Assembly (NCBI GenBank): GCA_030848545.1
Contig: JAVDCA010000002.1
Span: 1 to 64,000, forward strand
From: Astrobacterium formosum
GTDB taxonomy: Bacteria; Pseudomonadota; Alphaproteobacteria; Rhizobiales; Xanthobacteraceae
DNA length: 64,000 nt
Reading direction: 5' to 3'
Shown here: positions 16,803 through 26,600 of the stretch, piece after piece
Layout: each line of letters begins with the position of its first letter
Numbering within the stretch: position 1 is the stretch's first letter
The notes under the pieces: generated by a model
Told to the model about the DNA's origin: nothing
Database searches by the model: none
The model's input: the letters and a program-made list of their open reading frames with translations, nothing else
Position numbers and translations under genes: made by a program

Positions 16803-19022
16803 TTACTCGCAGGTTGCGGGCTCGGCGGTGAGGGCCGGCGGGTCGTCGGCGAGCGGCGGCGACGACAAGGCCGGGGTCGCCGACGCCGTCGTGATCGCGG
16901 GCGGCGGCGCCATGGCGACGTCGATCTCGCGGCGGTCGAGATAGCCGCGGGCGAACAGGGCGTCGGCGAGGCGGTCGAGCGCGTCGCGATTGGACGTCAG
17001 CACGTTCTTGGCAGTGGCGTAGGCCGCATCCAGGGTCTGCCGCACGGCGCGGCGGAGATCGCCGGACAACAGGAGGTCGCGGGGGTCTAGGTCTTCGCCG
17101 ATCCAGATCGGTCCGAGTTCGCCGAGGCCGTACGAGGCCTCCAACATCAGGGCGAGCCGGGTCGCGACCGACAAATCGCTGCGCCGACTGCCGCCGGCTC
17201 CGGTCAGCACGGTCCCGAAAATCAGCTCTTCTGCGGCCCGGCCGGCGAGAAGGCCTGCGATGTGTTTCTCCACACGGTCGCGGGTCTGCAGTGAGACGTC
17301 TTCCGGCGCCATCTCGGCGATGCCGCCGGCCGAATGGATCGACAGCGACACCGGCTGCGCGACCTTGAGGATGAGCCCGGCCAAGCAGTGGCCGCTCTCG
17401 TGAACGGCGACCCGGCGGCGGACGTCGGCGGGCAGGTCGGGTGCGCCGTCGCGGATCGCCGTGACGAGATCGTCGAACACGAGCGGGCGCTGCGCGACAC
17501 GGGCGACGCGACGGGCATTGCGGACCCAGCGCTCGACGTCGGCGCCGGTGCCACCGCGCGCCGCCACCGCGGCCGGGGTGAGGTCGAGGCCCGCGAGATC
17601 ATCGCCGAGATGGCCGCGCATGATGCCGGCGAGGTCGGACACAGATGGCAGCGGGAGGCGGACGTGTTTGTCTAAACGCCCGGCGCGAAGGAGGGCCGGA
17701 TCCAGAGTCGGATGGTTGCAGGCGGCAACGACGACCACGCCTTCGCGGCGTTCGACACCATCGAGGCATTCCAGTACCGTGGTCAAAATCGCGCGCCACC
17801 AGTCATCGTGTTTTTGTGACGGCCCGTCGTTGGAATTATGCAACCCAGCATTGCGTGCCGGAATGGAATCAATCTCATCGATGAACAAAATACACGGACT
17901 ACACTGCATTGCGCGCGAAAAACAATCACGGATTGCAGCCGTCACGTGACCCAAGTGGCCCTCCCGGTGGGCCTGCCACTGGCTGTAGCTCGCGCTTAGG
18001 AAGTGAACGTTTGGCCCTGCTGCTTTTGCGAGTGCACGCGCAAAGGTTGTCTTGCCGGTGCCGGGCGGACCGCTGAGCAGGCACCCCTTATCGACAGCCG
18101 ACCACGGGATGGCCTTACGCATATAGGCCTGCAGGTCGGCCACAAGATTGAGTCCCCACTCCCTGGCCTCGCCGAGGCCATGCATCTCGGCGAGAGTTGG
18201 GACGTCGTCCGTGTCGCTGCCGGCGGCCAAACGCATCAGGCGTTCGATGCAGCCGGCCGGTCCGAGGTCGGCGCGGACGGCGACCGTAAGGTCCCCAAGA
18301 CCGATGCGGCGGCCGAGCTCGCGGTCGATGTCCACCGGCCGGCGGCCGGTGATGGCCTCGATGACGGCCGCGATGGCGCCGGCGTCGAGGGGCGGCACCA
18401 CGATGCGGTGATCGGCCATACGGACCAGGTTGCGCGGGAGTGCCCGCTCGGCGTCCGCGGCGATGCCTACCACCGCGAATCCACGCTGCAGGGCCGAGGC
18501 GAATTCCGCATTCCCATCCCGAGCCAACTTGGACTTCGTGTTGCCGTCCCTCGTGAAGATGGCCAGCGAGCCGGGCGCCACGATGCCAGTTTCCGACGCC
18601 GACAGGCCGTCGCCGTCAAGGATGAGATTGTCGGCACGGACAACATGCTGGCGCAACACGCGGGCCGTCGGCTCGAGATATTCCAACGCAGGTACTTCGA
18701 TGGTCGTGGTCGAGTTCAGGAGTTCGGTGAGGGCGCCGCGATTGCCATCGAACGCCCGCCCGAGGAGGGCGGCGAGGGCGACGTCGTCCGGGCGCACGTA
18801 GTGCCGCGGCTCTGTCGGCGTCGGATCGATGTCATCGTCCAGCGGCAGCATCGGCTGATCGTCGGCGTCATCGTTGTCGCTGGCGCTGCTGAAGTTGCGG
18901 AGCCTCGCCAGCGGCTTCGTGTACCGGCGCACGGCGTCGACCAGGACCTCGTCGAGCGGACGGTCCAGGGCGGCAAGGACGCGGGGATGATTCATGATCG
19001 CCATTCCAGGATTCCACGGCAT
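16803..19022 (-). CDS. Soluble FtsH-like AAA+ / M41 zinc metalloprotease
   Basis: A 739-residue fusion of AAA+ ATPase and M41 peptidase. Walker A GPPGTGKTT (318-326), Walker B CILFIDEID (377-385), an arginine-finger region DPALLRAGRLDKH (441-453), then the zinc site HESGH (541-545) and a downstream aspartate in GGSRRSDLSVATRLAL, as in FtsH. Unlike FtsH it has no membrane segment; residues 1-300 instead hold an acidic linker and a degenerate P-loop-like domain. It should therefore be a cytoplasmic ATP-driven protease with a different substrate receptor. Its ATG overlaps the stop of the upstream unknown gene (TGATG). In an island full of antiviral genes, regulated proteolysis of a partner or toxin is an attractive but unproven role. 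Confidence 0.88.
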   Translation of the reverse strand: MPWNPGMAIMNHPRVLAALDRPLDEVLVDAVRRYTKPLARLRNFSSASDNDDADDQPMLPLDDDIDPTPTEPRHYVRPDDVALAALLGRAFDGNRGALTELLNSTTTIEVPALEYLEPTARVLRQHVVRADNLILDGDGLSASETGIVAPGSLAIFTRDGNTKSKLARDGNAEFASALQRGFAVVGIAADAERALPRNLVRMADHRIVVPPLDAGAIAAVIEAITGRRPVDIDRELGRRIGLGDLTVAVRADLGPAGCIERLMRLAAGSDTDDVPTLAEMHGLGEAREWGLNLVADLQAYMRKAIPWSAVDKGCLLSGPPGTGKTTFARALAKAAGPNVHFLSASYSQWQAHREGHLGHVTAAIRDCFSRAMQCSPCILFIDEIDSIPARNAGLHNSNDGPSQKHDDWWRAILTTVLECLDGVERREGVVVVAACNHPTLDPALLRAGRLDKHVRLPLPSVSDLAGIMRGHLGDDLAGLDLTPAAVAARGGTGADVERWVRNARRVARVAQRPLVFDDLVTAIRDGAPDLPADVRRRVAVHESGHCLAGLILKVAQPVSLSIHSAGGIAEMAPEDVSLQTRDRVEKHIAGLLAGRAAEELIFGTVLTGAGGSRRSDLSVATRLALMLEASYGLGELGPIWIGEDLDPRDLLLSGDLRRAVRQTLDAAYATAKNVLTSNRDALDRLADALFARGYLDRREIDVAMAPPPAITTASATPALSSPPLADDPPALTAEPATCE

Positions 19023-19525
19023 CAGCGGTGCTTGTCGGTGGGCTCGGAGGTGGCCGGTGCGCACACGCGCCCCGACTTGTCGGGGATCAGGCGCCCGCGC
19101 TCGAGCCACAGGGTGGCCAGCACCTGACCTTCGGCGCCAGCGACCATGCGATTGATGATCGCTGCCATCACCAGGGCGGCGCCGGCATTGCCTTTGAAAG
19201 CAGGCCGCAGCAATGCCGTCATGGCGAGATCGACCCGAGAGGTCGGGGCGTCGGCGTTCTTGGTGGCGCGGAGCGCGATCCCGACCGCCGTCGTCGCTTC
19301 GCCGGCAACGGCGGCCCGCCAATTCGGCTCACCCAGGATAGTGAAGCGGGACAGCGTGCAGGTCGCTTCCTCCAGCATGTCGTTGGTGAGCGCCGTCACC
19401 GGCACAGTCCGCCACCACTGGAGGGGCGAACCCAAGATGCCGCCATCGGCCGCGGGCTCGAACGACGGCGAGGTGCCGCCGGATCCGGCGACGGTCGGCA
19501 TGGCATCGGTGAGATCAGTACGCAT
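19022..19525 (-). CDS. Unknown protein coupled to the FtsH-like protease
   Basis: A 167-residue protein with no family I recognise. It begins MRTDLTDAMPTVAGSGG, has a Trp-containing LQWWRTVPVT segment and a helical, alanine-rich second half (AALVMAAIINRMVAGAEGQV) without a clear membrane segment. It ends inside the start of the protease gene (TGATG), so the two are made together and it may be an adaptor or substrate (inference). ATG 19525 is preceded by GGCGGAG at eight bases; GTG 19534 is the longer alternative. Confidence 0.6.
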   Translation of the reverse strand: MRTDLTDAMPTVAGSGGTSPSFEPAADGGILGSPLQWWRTVPVTALTNDMLEEATCTLSRFTILGEPNWRAAVAGEATTAVGIALRATKNADAPTSRVDLAMTALLRPAFKGNAGAALVMAAIINRMVAGAEGQVLATLWLERGRLIPDKSGRVCAPATSEPTDKHR

Positions 19526-19605
19526 CGGACACACTCCGCCCGTGGCACGCGGAGGCGCGCGGGGCCTTGATCGATGAGGGAGATGGCGGGGCGAGCGCCG
19601 CCGGC

Positions 19606-20496
19606 TCAGAAGGCCGGCGCCGCGGCCACCTGGGCCGTCGACGTCGCCGGAACCGGGCGGTCCGTCGGCCGCAGGCCGGGGCCGACCGGCCGCGCCGAGA
19701 GGATCTGCATCACCGCCGCGTTCTTCAGGTCGGCCCCGACGGTGCCGGATCCGGCCGCGACGGCGATCGTCGTCGCCTCCTTCCGCCCGATGCGGTCGAG
19801 ATACGGCCCGAACAGGCGCGGCAGCTCGGCCTCGAGCGCGTCATGGAGCGCCGTCGTCATCGCCTCGACGGTCGCCACCACCGGCACCGAGAAGTGCGCG
19901 TCGAGCTGCTCGCGCGTCAGCGTCAGGTCCGGGCTGAACCCGGCATTGCCGTAGTAGTCGATGACGGCACTGGTCACGCGCTCGATGCCCTTGTAGCCGA
20001 GCTTCTCCAGGAACGAGGGGAGCACCAGGCGCCCCGCCTGCAGGCTCTGCTCGATCGGCAGGCGCTTGCGCGTCTCGGTCGTGCCGTTGCCGCGCTTCAT
20101 CTCGTAGACGCCCGCCCAGGCCGCGACCGGGTCGACAACCACGAGATCGAAGGTCACCATGCGGTCGGCTTCCGAATCGGCGGGGAGCCGGATGCGCGCG
20201 AGGTCTGTGCGGCTGTTCTTGCCGTCGAGCAGGGCGCGCGCGGCCTTGGTGAGCGGCAGCGGCACATCGGTCCACACGACGAACCGTCCGCTCGCCGCGA
20301 GCGCGTGCGCCGTCGTCGTCTGCAGGAGCCAACCGTGCCGTTTCACCACGGAACTGATCGTCGAGAGGCCGCCGGACAGCTCGGAGTCGATGAGCGGGTC
20401 GGCGGGATAGTCCCCCGCCATGGCGCTCGCGACCAGCTCCCGCGCAGTCCGCGCGAGCGCCGCCGGCGAGGTGTCAGCCTGTCCGATTTCCCGCAT
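19606..20496 (-). CDS. Predicted PD-(D/E)XK-like protein, first gene of protease operon
   Basis: A 296-residue protein of unassigned family. Residues 114-135 read VTFDLVVVDPVAAWAGVYEM then KR, giving D117 and E132-x-K134 in a strand-loop-strand setting, the signature of restriction-endonuclease-like folds. The C-terminal third is helical with a low-complexity tail. AAAGGAGG lies before ATG 20496, a strong ribosome site, and a good promoter sits just upstream. It leads the operon that continues with the unknown protein, the FtsH-like protease, DUF6634, phosphoesterase and DUF2130. The nuclease call is from motif only; catalysis could be lost. Confidence 0.55.
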   Translation of the reverse strand: MREIGQADTSPAALARTARELVASAMAGDYPADPLIDSELSGGLSTISSVVKRHGWLLQTTTAHALAASGRFVVWTDVPLPLTKAARALLDGKNSRTDLARIRLPADSEADRMVTFDLVVVDPVAAWAGVYEMKRGNGTTETRKRLPIEQSLQAGRLVLPSFLEKLGYKGIERVTSAVIDYYGNAGFSPDLTLTREQLDAHFSVPVVATVEAMTTALHDALEAELPRLFGPYLDRIGRKEATTIAVAAGSGTVGADLKNAAVMQILSARPVGPGLRPTDRPVPATSTAQVAAAPAF

Positions 20497-20543
20497 GGGT
20501 ACGGCCTCCTTTGCCGTCAGTTGTCCCGTCGTCCCATGCTGTT

Positions 20544-20572
20544 AATATACGGCACGTCGCATCACCTGTCAC
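20544..20572 (-). promoter_or_regulatory. Promoter of the protease operon
   Basis: On the minus strand GTGACA (20572-20567), a 17-bp spacer and TATATT (20549-20544) form a good sigma70 promoter 47 bp before the PD-(D/E)XK-like gene. The same 90-bp gap holds three GTCCC repeats and the start of the divergent XRE gene, so the XRE protein probably binds here. Confidence 0.6.
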
Positions 20573-20587
20573 TAAATGTCCCATCTT

Positions 20588-20848
20588 ATGGTTAACAAAG
20601 AACAACTACGGGCTGCTCGTCATTGGCTGGGCCTGTCCCAGGAAGAGCTCGCCGCCGAGGCGGGAGTAGCCAGACGCACGATTGCGGAGTTCGAAACCGG
20701 AGCAAGGCAGCCTTACGATCGCACGCTGCGCGATTTGCAGGCGGCCTTGGAAAAGCACGGCGTCGAGTTTCTGTTCGAGCAGGGGGTCGGGGTCGGAATT
20801 CGGAAAAGGCCTTGGCAAGGGCCAACGGCCGATGCCCGTGGCACGTGA
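20588..20848 (+). CDS. XRE-family helix-turn-helix regulator
   Basis: An 86-residue protein almost entirely made of an XRE/Cro HTH (residues 4-62; LRAARHWLGLSQEELAAEAG with recognition segment ARRTIAEFETG). The C-terminal tail is basic. It is transcribed away from the protease operon, only 91 bp from its first gene, and is likely its repressor, as for many defence operons. ATG 20588 gives the length usual for the family; ATG 20576 adds four residues. Neither has a clear ribosome site, so translation may be leaderless. Confidence 0.85.
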   Translation: MVNKEQLRAARHWLGLSQEELAAEAGVARRTIAEFETGARQPYDRTLRDLQAALEKHGVEFLFEQGVGVGIRKRPWQGPTADARGT

Positions 20849-20887
20849 TGCTGGCGCCGATACTGCTCCGAGAAGCGACAACGGTTC

Positions 20888-23113
20888 TCAGGAGTGCGTC
20901 GTCGCGCTCATGTCGCTCAGAAACTCCGACGCCGGCGCCACGCCGGTGACCAGGAGCCGATCGCGGGCGCGCGTCGCGGCGACGTAGAGCAGTTGCCGTT
21001 CGGTCGCGTAGACCTCGTCGAGCTCCATTTCGTCGGAGACGTCGGCGATGCGTTCCTGCGCCGGGATGACCTCTTCGTCGCACGCCATTACGGCGGCGGC
21101 GCGGAATTCGAGCCCCTTGGCGAAATGCATGATGCCGATGACGATGCGGTCGGCCTGGCCTTCGGTCTTGCCGGTCAGCTCGGTCGCCTCGACCTCCGCC
21201 TTGGCGGCGGCCGCGCGGGCACGCGGCAATTGATCGCGCGAGCGCACGAAGATCCCGATCGCGCCGGGCTCGATGCCCTGGTCGCAGGCGGCGCGGATGA
21301 ACCGGGCGACCTCCTCGATCTCCTCGTCCGCCGTCGCGGCGATGACGATCTCGGGCGCCGGCCCGTTGAATACCGACACCGTCGCCTTGCGATCGTCCTC
21401 CAGGCCGTCGACGTCGCGGATGCTGCGCGGCAGCAGCCGGTCGGCGGCGAGGCGGATCTGGTGCGAGGTGCGATAGTTGACCCGCAGGGTGAACGAGCGG
21501 CCGCGCACGTCGATGCCGAGCCCTTTCCAGGAGAACGGCGGCTGAAAGATGCGCTGGCCGACGTCGCCGGCGAAGAACAGCGCGTCCGGCCCGTCCGGCG
21601 CGATGGCGGCGAGGAAGCGCAGTTCGGGCACGCCGAGATCCTGCGCCTCGTCGACGACGATGTGGGTGAACGGCTTGTCCGCCCGACCGGCATAGTGGGC
21701 TGTCAGGGTCGCGAACAGGGACGCCGGCGTCATCAGCCGGCGGGCGTCGAGGGCGCGGCGGACGCCGTCGAATACCGGCCACAGGCTTTCGCGCTGGCGC
21801 GCCCCGAGACGCGCCCGCCGCCCCATCCGCGGGACCGCCGCATAGCCGTCGAGGTCGGCGATCTGCCAGGCATCGACGACGTTCGCCCATTCGGACAGGA
21901 CGAATTGCGGCGAGATGCCCTCGATGCCGGCCGTCTCCATGGCCTTGCCGACCAGGCTGCGAACGACCTCGCGCGATGCCAAATGCGCCTTGCGGGCGAA
22001 CACGAGCTGGTGAAGCTCCTCGGCGATGCCCCGGAAGGAGGCGACTGCGACACGGTCGAGCAGGAAGGTGTCGGCGCCGGCCAGAATGGCAAGCTTCAGC
22101 CGTAGCGCATTGGCGAGCGGTTCCGAGAAGGTGGTGAGCAGGACGCGGGCGTCGGGCGACCGGCGCAGGTGATGCATCGCCCGGTGCAGCGCCACGACCG
22201 TCTTGCCGGTGCCGGCCGAGCCGGCGACGCGGACCGGTCCGGAAAACGCTCGTTCGATGAGATCGCGCTGGGCCGGGTGGAGAAAGACGGCCCATTTGTC
22301 CCAAGGGTAGGACAGCGCGGCCTCCATTTCGGCGACGTTCTCGACGACGCGGAAGCGTCGAAGTGTATCCGGATGAGCTTGCGGCCCTTCGAAGATCGGT
22401 GGAGCGAGAGGCGGTCGCTCGAACCTAAAGGCAAACTCAAACCGGTCAGCAGGGGTCTCCGGGGGACGGAGCTTGAAAAGCGGCAAGTCGCGTTCGTCGC
22501 GCGCAGCCGCCATCGACGCAACCGGTTCGGCTTCGCGCCGCTTGAGCACGCCCGTCGACACGCAGTCGAGCAAAGCTTCGGTCGCCTCGGCCGGCAAATG
22601 GTTCGCGAGAGCTAAAAAGAGGTCTTCGTCGGCAGTCCGGACGTCGTCGATCCAGTCGGTAGGAACTCCCACTGACAGGAGGTCGTCACGACTGAAGTGC
22701 TCGAAGAGCCGTACGGCTGGTGCCGCGGATTGTGCGGGGAATTCGAACTTGCCCTGGACAGGTTGGATCGCGATCTCCTCGACGCGTTCACGTACCTCGA
22801 CGATCTGAACGGCACCGGTCTTCGGATGGGTTTCGATGCGGCGCCGCTCGGCCCAGCGATAGGCGTCGTCGTGGTGCCCGACATAGGCGAGGAGCAGGCT
22901 TGCGCCGGTCTTGTGGACGACGATGCGCACGTCGCGGCTGACCCGCACCGACCAGAAGTTCGGATCCTTCGACTTGTCGATGCGATGGAACTGAAGGCTT
23001 GGTCGATCCGGCTCGGTTTGCAGGTCGTAGACCGTGAGCTTGACCTGCTTCTGCTCGTCGCCGGAGAGACGAGCGATAGCGGCAATAAAGCTCTCGGCCA
23101 AGACGGTAGGCAT
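20888..23113 (-). CDS. UvrD/Rep-type helicase with RelE-like N-terminal domain
   Basis: A 741-residue protein. Residues 1-90 resemble a RelE/ParE toxin fold (FWSVRVSRDVRIVVHKTG then LLLAYVGHHDDAYRWAERR). A linker leads to an SF1 helicase: motif I AGSAGTGKT (297-305), motif II IVVDEAQDLG, a motif III-like DALFFAGDVGQRIF, motif IV LRVNYRTS, motif V IMHFAKGLEFRAA and motif VI YVAATRARD. It is therefore a complete UvrD-like ATPase. It is the last gene of the restriction-type operon, six bases after the 2H gene. Whether the RelE part cuts RNA, binds ribosomes or only mediates contacts is unknown. Confidence 0.88.
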   Translation of the reverse strand: MPTVLAESFIAAIARLSGDEQKQVKLTVYDLQTEPDRPSLQFHRIDKSKDPNFWSVRVSRDVRIVVHKTGASLLLAYVGHHDDAYRWAERRRIETHPKTGAVQIVEVRERVEEIAIQPVQGKFEFPAQSAAPAVRLFEHFSRDDLLSVGVPTDWIDDVRTADEDLFLALANHLPAEATEALLDCVSTGVLKRREAEPVASMAAARDERDLPLFKLRPPETPADRFEFAFRFERPPLAPPIFEGPQAHPDTLRRFRVVENVAEMEAALSYPWDKWAVFLHPAQRDLIERAFSGPVRVAGSAGTGKTVVALHRAMHHLRRSPDARVLLTTFSEPLANALRLKLAILAGADTFLLDRVAVASFRGIAEELHQLVFARKAHLASREVVRSLVGKAMETAGIEGISPQFVLSEWANVVDAWQIADLDGYAAVPRMGRRARLGARQRESLWPVFDGVRRALDARRLMTPASLFATLTAHYAGRADKPFTHIVVDEAQDLGVPELRFLAAIAPDGPDALFFAGDVGQRIFQPPFSWKGLGIDVRGRSFTLRVNYRTSHQIRLAADRLLPRSIRDVDGLEDDRKATVSVFNGPAPEIVIAATADEEIEEVARFIRAACDQGIEPGAIGIFVRSRDQLPRARAAAAKAEVEATELTGKTEGQADRIVIGIMHFAKGLEFRAAAVMACDEEVIPAQERIADVSDEMELDEVYATERQLLYVAATRARDRLLVTGVAPASEFLSDMSATTHS

Positions 23114-23119
23114 TCTCGA

Positions 23120-23692
23120 CTATTCCACCGATTGTCGGCAACGAATGACGAGTCTATCAAAGACAACTTCGTCAATAACTTCGCGCAGTTTCGCTCCAGG
23201 CTTCGTAAGATCCCGGTCAACTAGGCTGCCGGGACGAAGCACCGTTATATGTGGTTGGAAGTGTCTTGCCCCAAAGGCATTTCTTCGTCTGCTGCTTGGA
23301 GCGCGGCTTCCGAGCACGTCGGGGGTCTCATGGCGATAGAACAATGCTCTCAGTTCCTCGATGTCCTTCGTTGCGCCATTCGCCCTGCGAATTCGGATGC
23401 CAACAGATCTATGTGCGGGGTCCAGATCGGGACGCGGATTTTCTCCACCAGGTGCCATCACCATAAGTCGAAGCTCCGTTCCGGGTACCCGTATACGAAC
23501 TGTATCAACAGACTCGGCTAGTCCGACGAGTTCCCGTCGAGCGTGATAGATCGTGGCATGCAAGTCCCTGCGCACGCATTTTGCGGGCACCCGGCAGTCA
23601 TTGACGAAGAAGTCGCGCAACTTCCGCTCACTGCCTTCTTCCATGAAAAGAAGTGCCCACACTTGGTACTTGGCCTTTTGGGTGCCCGGCAT
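23120..23692 (-). CDS. 2H phosphoesterase superfamily protein
   Basis: A 190-residue protein with the two H-x-T motifs that define 2H phosphoesterases: LHATIYH (H45, T47) and PHITVLR (H148, T150), about 100 residues apart as expected. Members act on 2'-5' or cyclic phosphate bonds in RNA or nucleotides (2'-5' RNA ligase-like, cyclic phosphodiesterases). It sits between the DNA methylase and the UvrD-like helicase with six-base gaps on both sides, so it is a fixed part of this operon. A role in cleaving a nucleotide signal or repairing RNA ends is inference. I do not know this gene from described restriction systems. Confidence 0.7.
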   Translation of the reverse strand: MPGTQKAKYQVWALLFMEEGSERKLRDFFVNDCRVPAKCVRRDLHATIYHARRELVGLAESVDTVRIRVPGTELRLMVMAPGGENPRPDLDPAHRSVGIRIRRANGATKDIEELRALFYRHETPDVLGSRAPSSRRRNAFGARHFQPHITVLRPGSLVDRDLTKPGAKLREVIDEVVFDRLVIRCRQSVE

Positions 23693-23698
23693 TCAGCG

Positions 23699-26600
23699 TC
23701 ACACCCCGAACACCTTCAGCACCTCGTCCCCAAAGTGATTGATCACCTTGACGGCGATCCTTCCCGTCTCCGGACGCGGGAACGGGCGTGACGTGTCTGA
23801 GTAGAGGCTCGCCCAAGCGTCCTCGTCGATCTCGGCCTTCAGCGCCGTCTTGAGCGACTGGTAGGGATCGTTGGCGCCGAGGAAATAGGCGTGGCGGACG
23901 AAGAAGCTCTCCTCGTCGTAGTTCGTGTCGATGAACCAGCAGGCGATGCCCTTGGTATCGTCGGAGCGGATCTCGCCGGTCGCCGGATCGAACACGTCGA
24001 TGCCGTTGACCTTGACGCGGATCCGGCCGTCCTTCTCTTCCAGGAGGTCGATGTCGGGCTCGCCGAAGACGACGAACAGGTTGCCCTTGCCGGTGTTCTT
24101 GAGCTCGTCGGCCATGTGCAGGTCGGGGTTCATGCGCGCCTTGAGGATGGCGAGCGGGCCAAGGCGCGTCAGCTCGGATGCGTGCGCGTCGTAGGAGAAG
24201 GCGCAGGCGATCAGGAGGTCGAAGCGCGCCTCGGAAGCCTCGCGGGCGGCGGCGGTCAGGTCGGCGCGGGTGACGGTGCCGAATTCGGGGCCGATGAAGA
24301 CGGCGGCGCGGCGTTCGCGCCCGTCCTCGGCGGTGAAGCGGCCTTCGGCGGCGACCCATTCGCCCGGCCAGGGCTCCAGCGAGGAGAAGCGGATGGCGTC
24401 CTTCTTGTCCTTCTGGTGCACGCCGGCGGACCGCAGATGCTCCAGCACCATGACGCCGAAGTCGGCCTCGGGCACGCTCTTCGGCCCGCGCTGGAAGCCG
24501 CCGGCCTCGGCGGCGATCTCGTCGCCCAGGCTGTCGTCGCGCGAGGTGACGACGCGGTGCGGCGACAGGCTCTCGACCGTGAACGGCCCGGCGACACGCA
24601 CCTTGGAATTGTCGACATAGGGCCGGTCGTAGAGGAACTCGACATCGGCGGCACGGGCGATCGATGCGTCTATCTCCTTCTGGCGGGCGATGCGCGCTTC
24701 CCACCAGGCGCCGTGCAGCTTGATCGCTTCCTCGTCGGTCCAGGGATCGACCGGAGCCTCGGGAATCGTTTCGAGCGTGTAGGCCCGGCCGAACTCCTTG
24801 TTGAGCTTAGCGAGCGCGGTCAAGCGCTTCTTCTCGGCCAACTCCTTGTCGCGCACGGTTGCATGCAGCTTCGCTACCGCCTCCGGCCATGGGTCGCCAG
24901 CGACGCGCGGAATCTGCCATTCTTCCCACGGCTGGTTGCGGCCTAGGTGGTTATTGAGTGCTTGGCGTACCGGGTCCAGTTTCCGCTGCCACGCTTCCCA
25001 GATGACGTCGATCTCGGCGTTGTTAGCAATGGAACCGAGCGTTACTCGGGCGGCCCGCTCGTACACAAACCCTTGCCGGATATCCTTCAAGGTTGGGCTA
25101 TTCGCCTGGATACGGCCGGTGACCTCCTGCTCCTTGGATTGGCCTTCTGGACTGTCGGCGAGATGATAGTATGGATATCGCGCGCTCATCAGCCGCGCCC
25201 GAGCCAGCGCCAGTGCGACGCGGGAGGTGTCAATAGTTATCCAGCGTCGCCCCCATTGTTCCGCCACAATAGCGGTTGTGCCGGAGCCGCAGGTCGGATC
25301 GAGCACGAGATCGCCAGGATCAGTAGACATCAATATGCAACGCGCAATTACCTTGGTAGTCGTTTGCACGATGTAATATTTTTCGTCGCCGAATCCACCG
25401 GTGCCCGTATCCGTCCAGAGGGCCTTTATGGGCATTGCAGGGAAATCCGAAATGAATCGAATATATCGCAAGGTGTTTCCGGAAACCTGCAGTCTGGACG
25501 CCTTATCGAGGCGCTCAAGACCGGCAACGGTCGTTTTCCAACACTTGTCACTTCCGGGATGATACCTATTTTTCCGATACCAAAAATCTACGGTAGTGTT
25601 TGGGCGATAAGCGCCGGATGTCAGGTTATCGATTGTATAATAATCAAGATTGTCGTTGGGGCTATCTAGCTCCGAGGCAGTACCTTTACGTCGAGTGCCG
25701 TCCGACTCTTGAACCCAAGTATATTGATCTGAACCCGGATCGCCAGCTTCCTTTCTCTTTAGAAGTTGACGATACTTAACTTGACCGCTTTTTGAATACC
25801 AAAGTATATAGTCACACACGGTAGCAAGCCCTGAGGCACCAAGGCCAGCGGTTTTTACCATTGGGATGAAGGCGACACAGTTCTTGTCCCCAAATACTTC
25901 ATCCATCAACGTCCGCACCCGATGGACGTTTTCATCCCCAATTTGGACAAATATCGAACCGCTTTCTGTCAGAAGTTCCCGCGCAACTGTTAGGCGATCA
26001 CGCAGATATGTGAGATAAGAGTGGATACCGTCCTTCCAGGTATCGCGAAACGCCTTGACCTGCTCAGGTTCGCGCGAAACGTCTTCGCGTTTCCCGTCCC
26101 TTACATCACGAGATAACGTCGAAACCTGCCAGTTTGAATTGAACCTGATCCCATAGGGCGGATCGAAATAAATGCACTGCACCTTGCCCTTGAGCGCCTC
26201 ACGCTCGGCCAAGGACGCCATCACCTGCAGTGAGTCGCCGAGGATCATGCGGTTCTGCCAGTACATCGGGTGCTGGTAGAACTCGGCCCGGGCTTCCGGA
26301 TCGTGGAGTCCGTTGAAGTCAGCGAACAGATCGGGCGCGTCGGTCGTGGCCTCGCGGGCGGCATCGGTCTGCCGCTTGAGATCGTCGATGATCTGCTTGG
26401 GGTGCACCTTCTCCTGGACGTAGAGCATCGGCGCATTGACGACGAGGTCGGACCAGTCCTGCCGGTCCTTGCCCCGCCAGACGAGCTGGGCGTCGCCGAT
26501 CTCGACCGAGCCGGTCGCCGCGAGCTGGTCCACCTGCTCGCGGGTCAGGCTGATCTTCACCCCGTTCCAGACGATCTGCGGATCGAGGTCTTGGTCGCGC

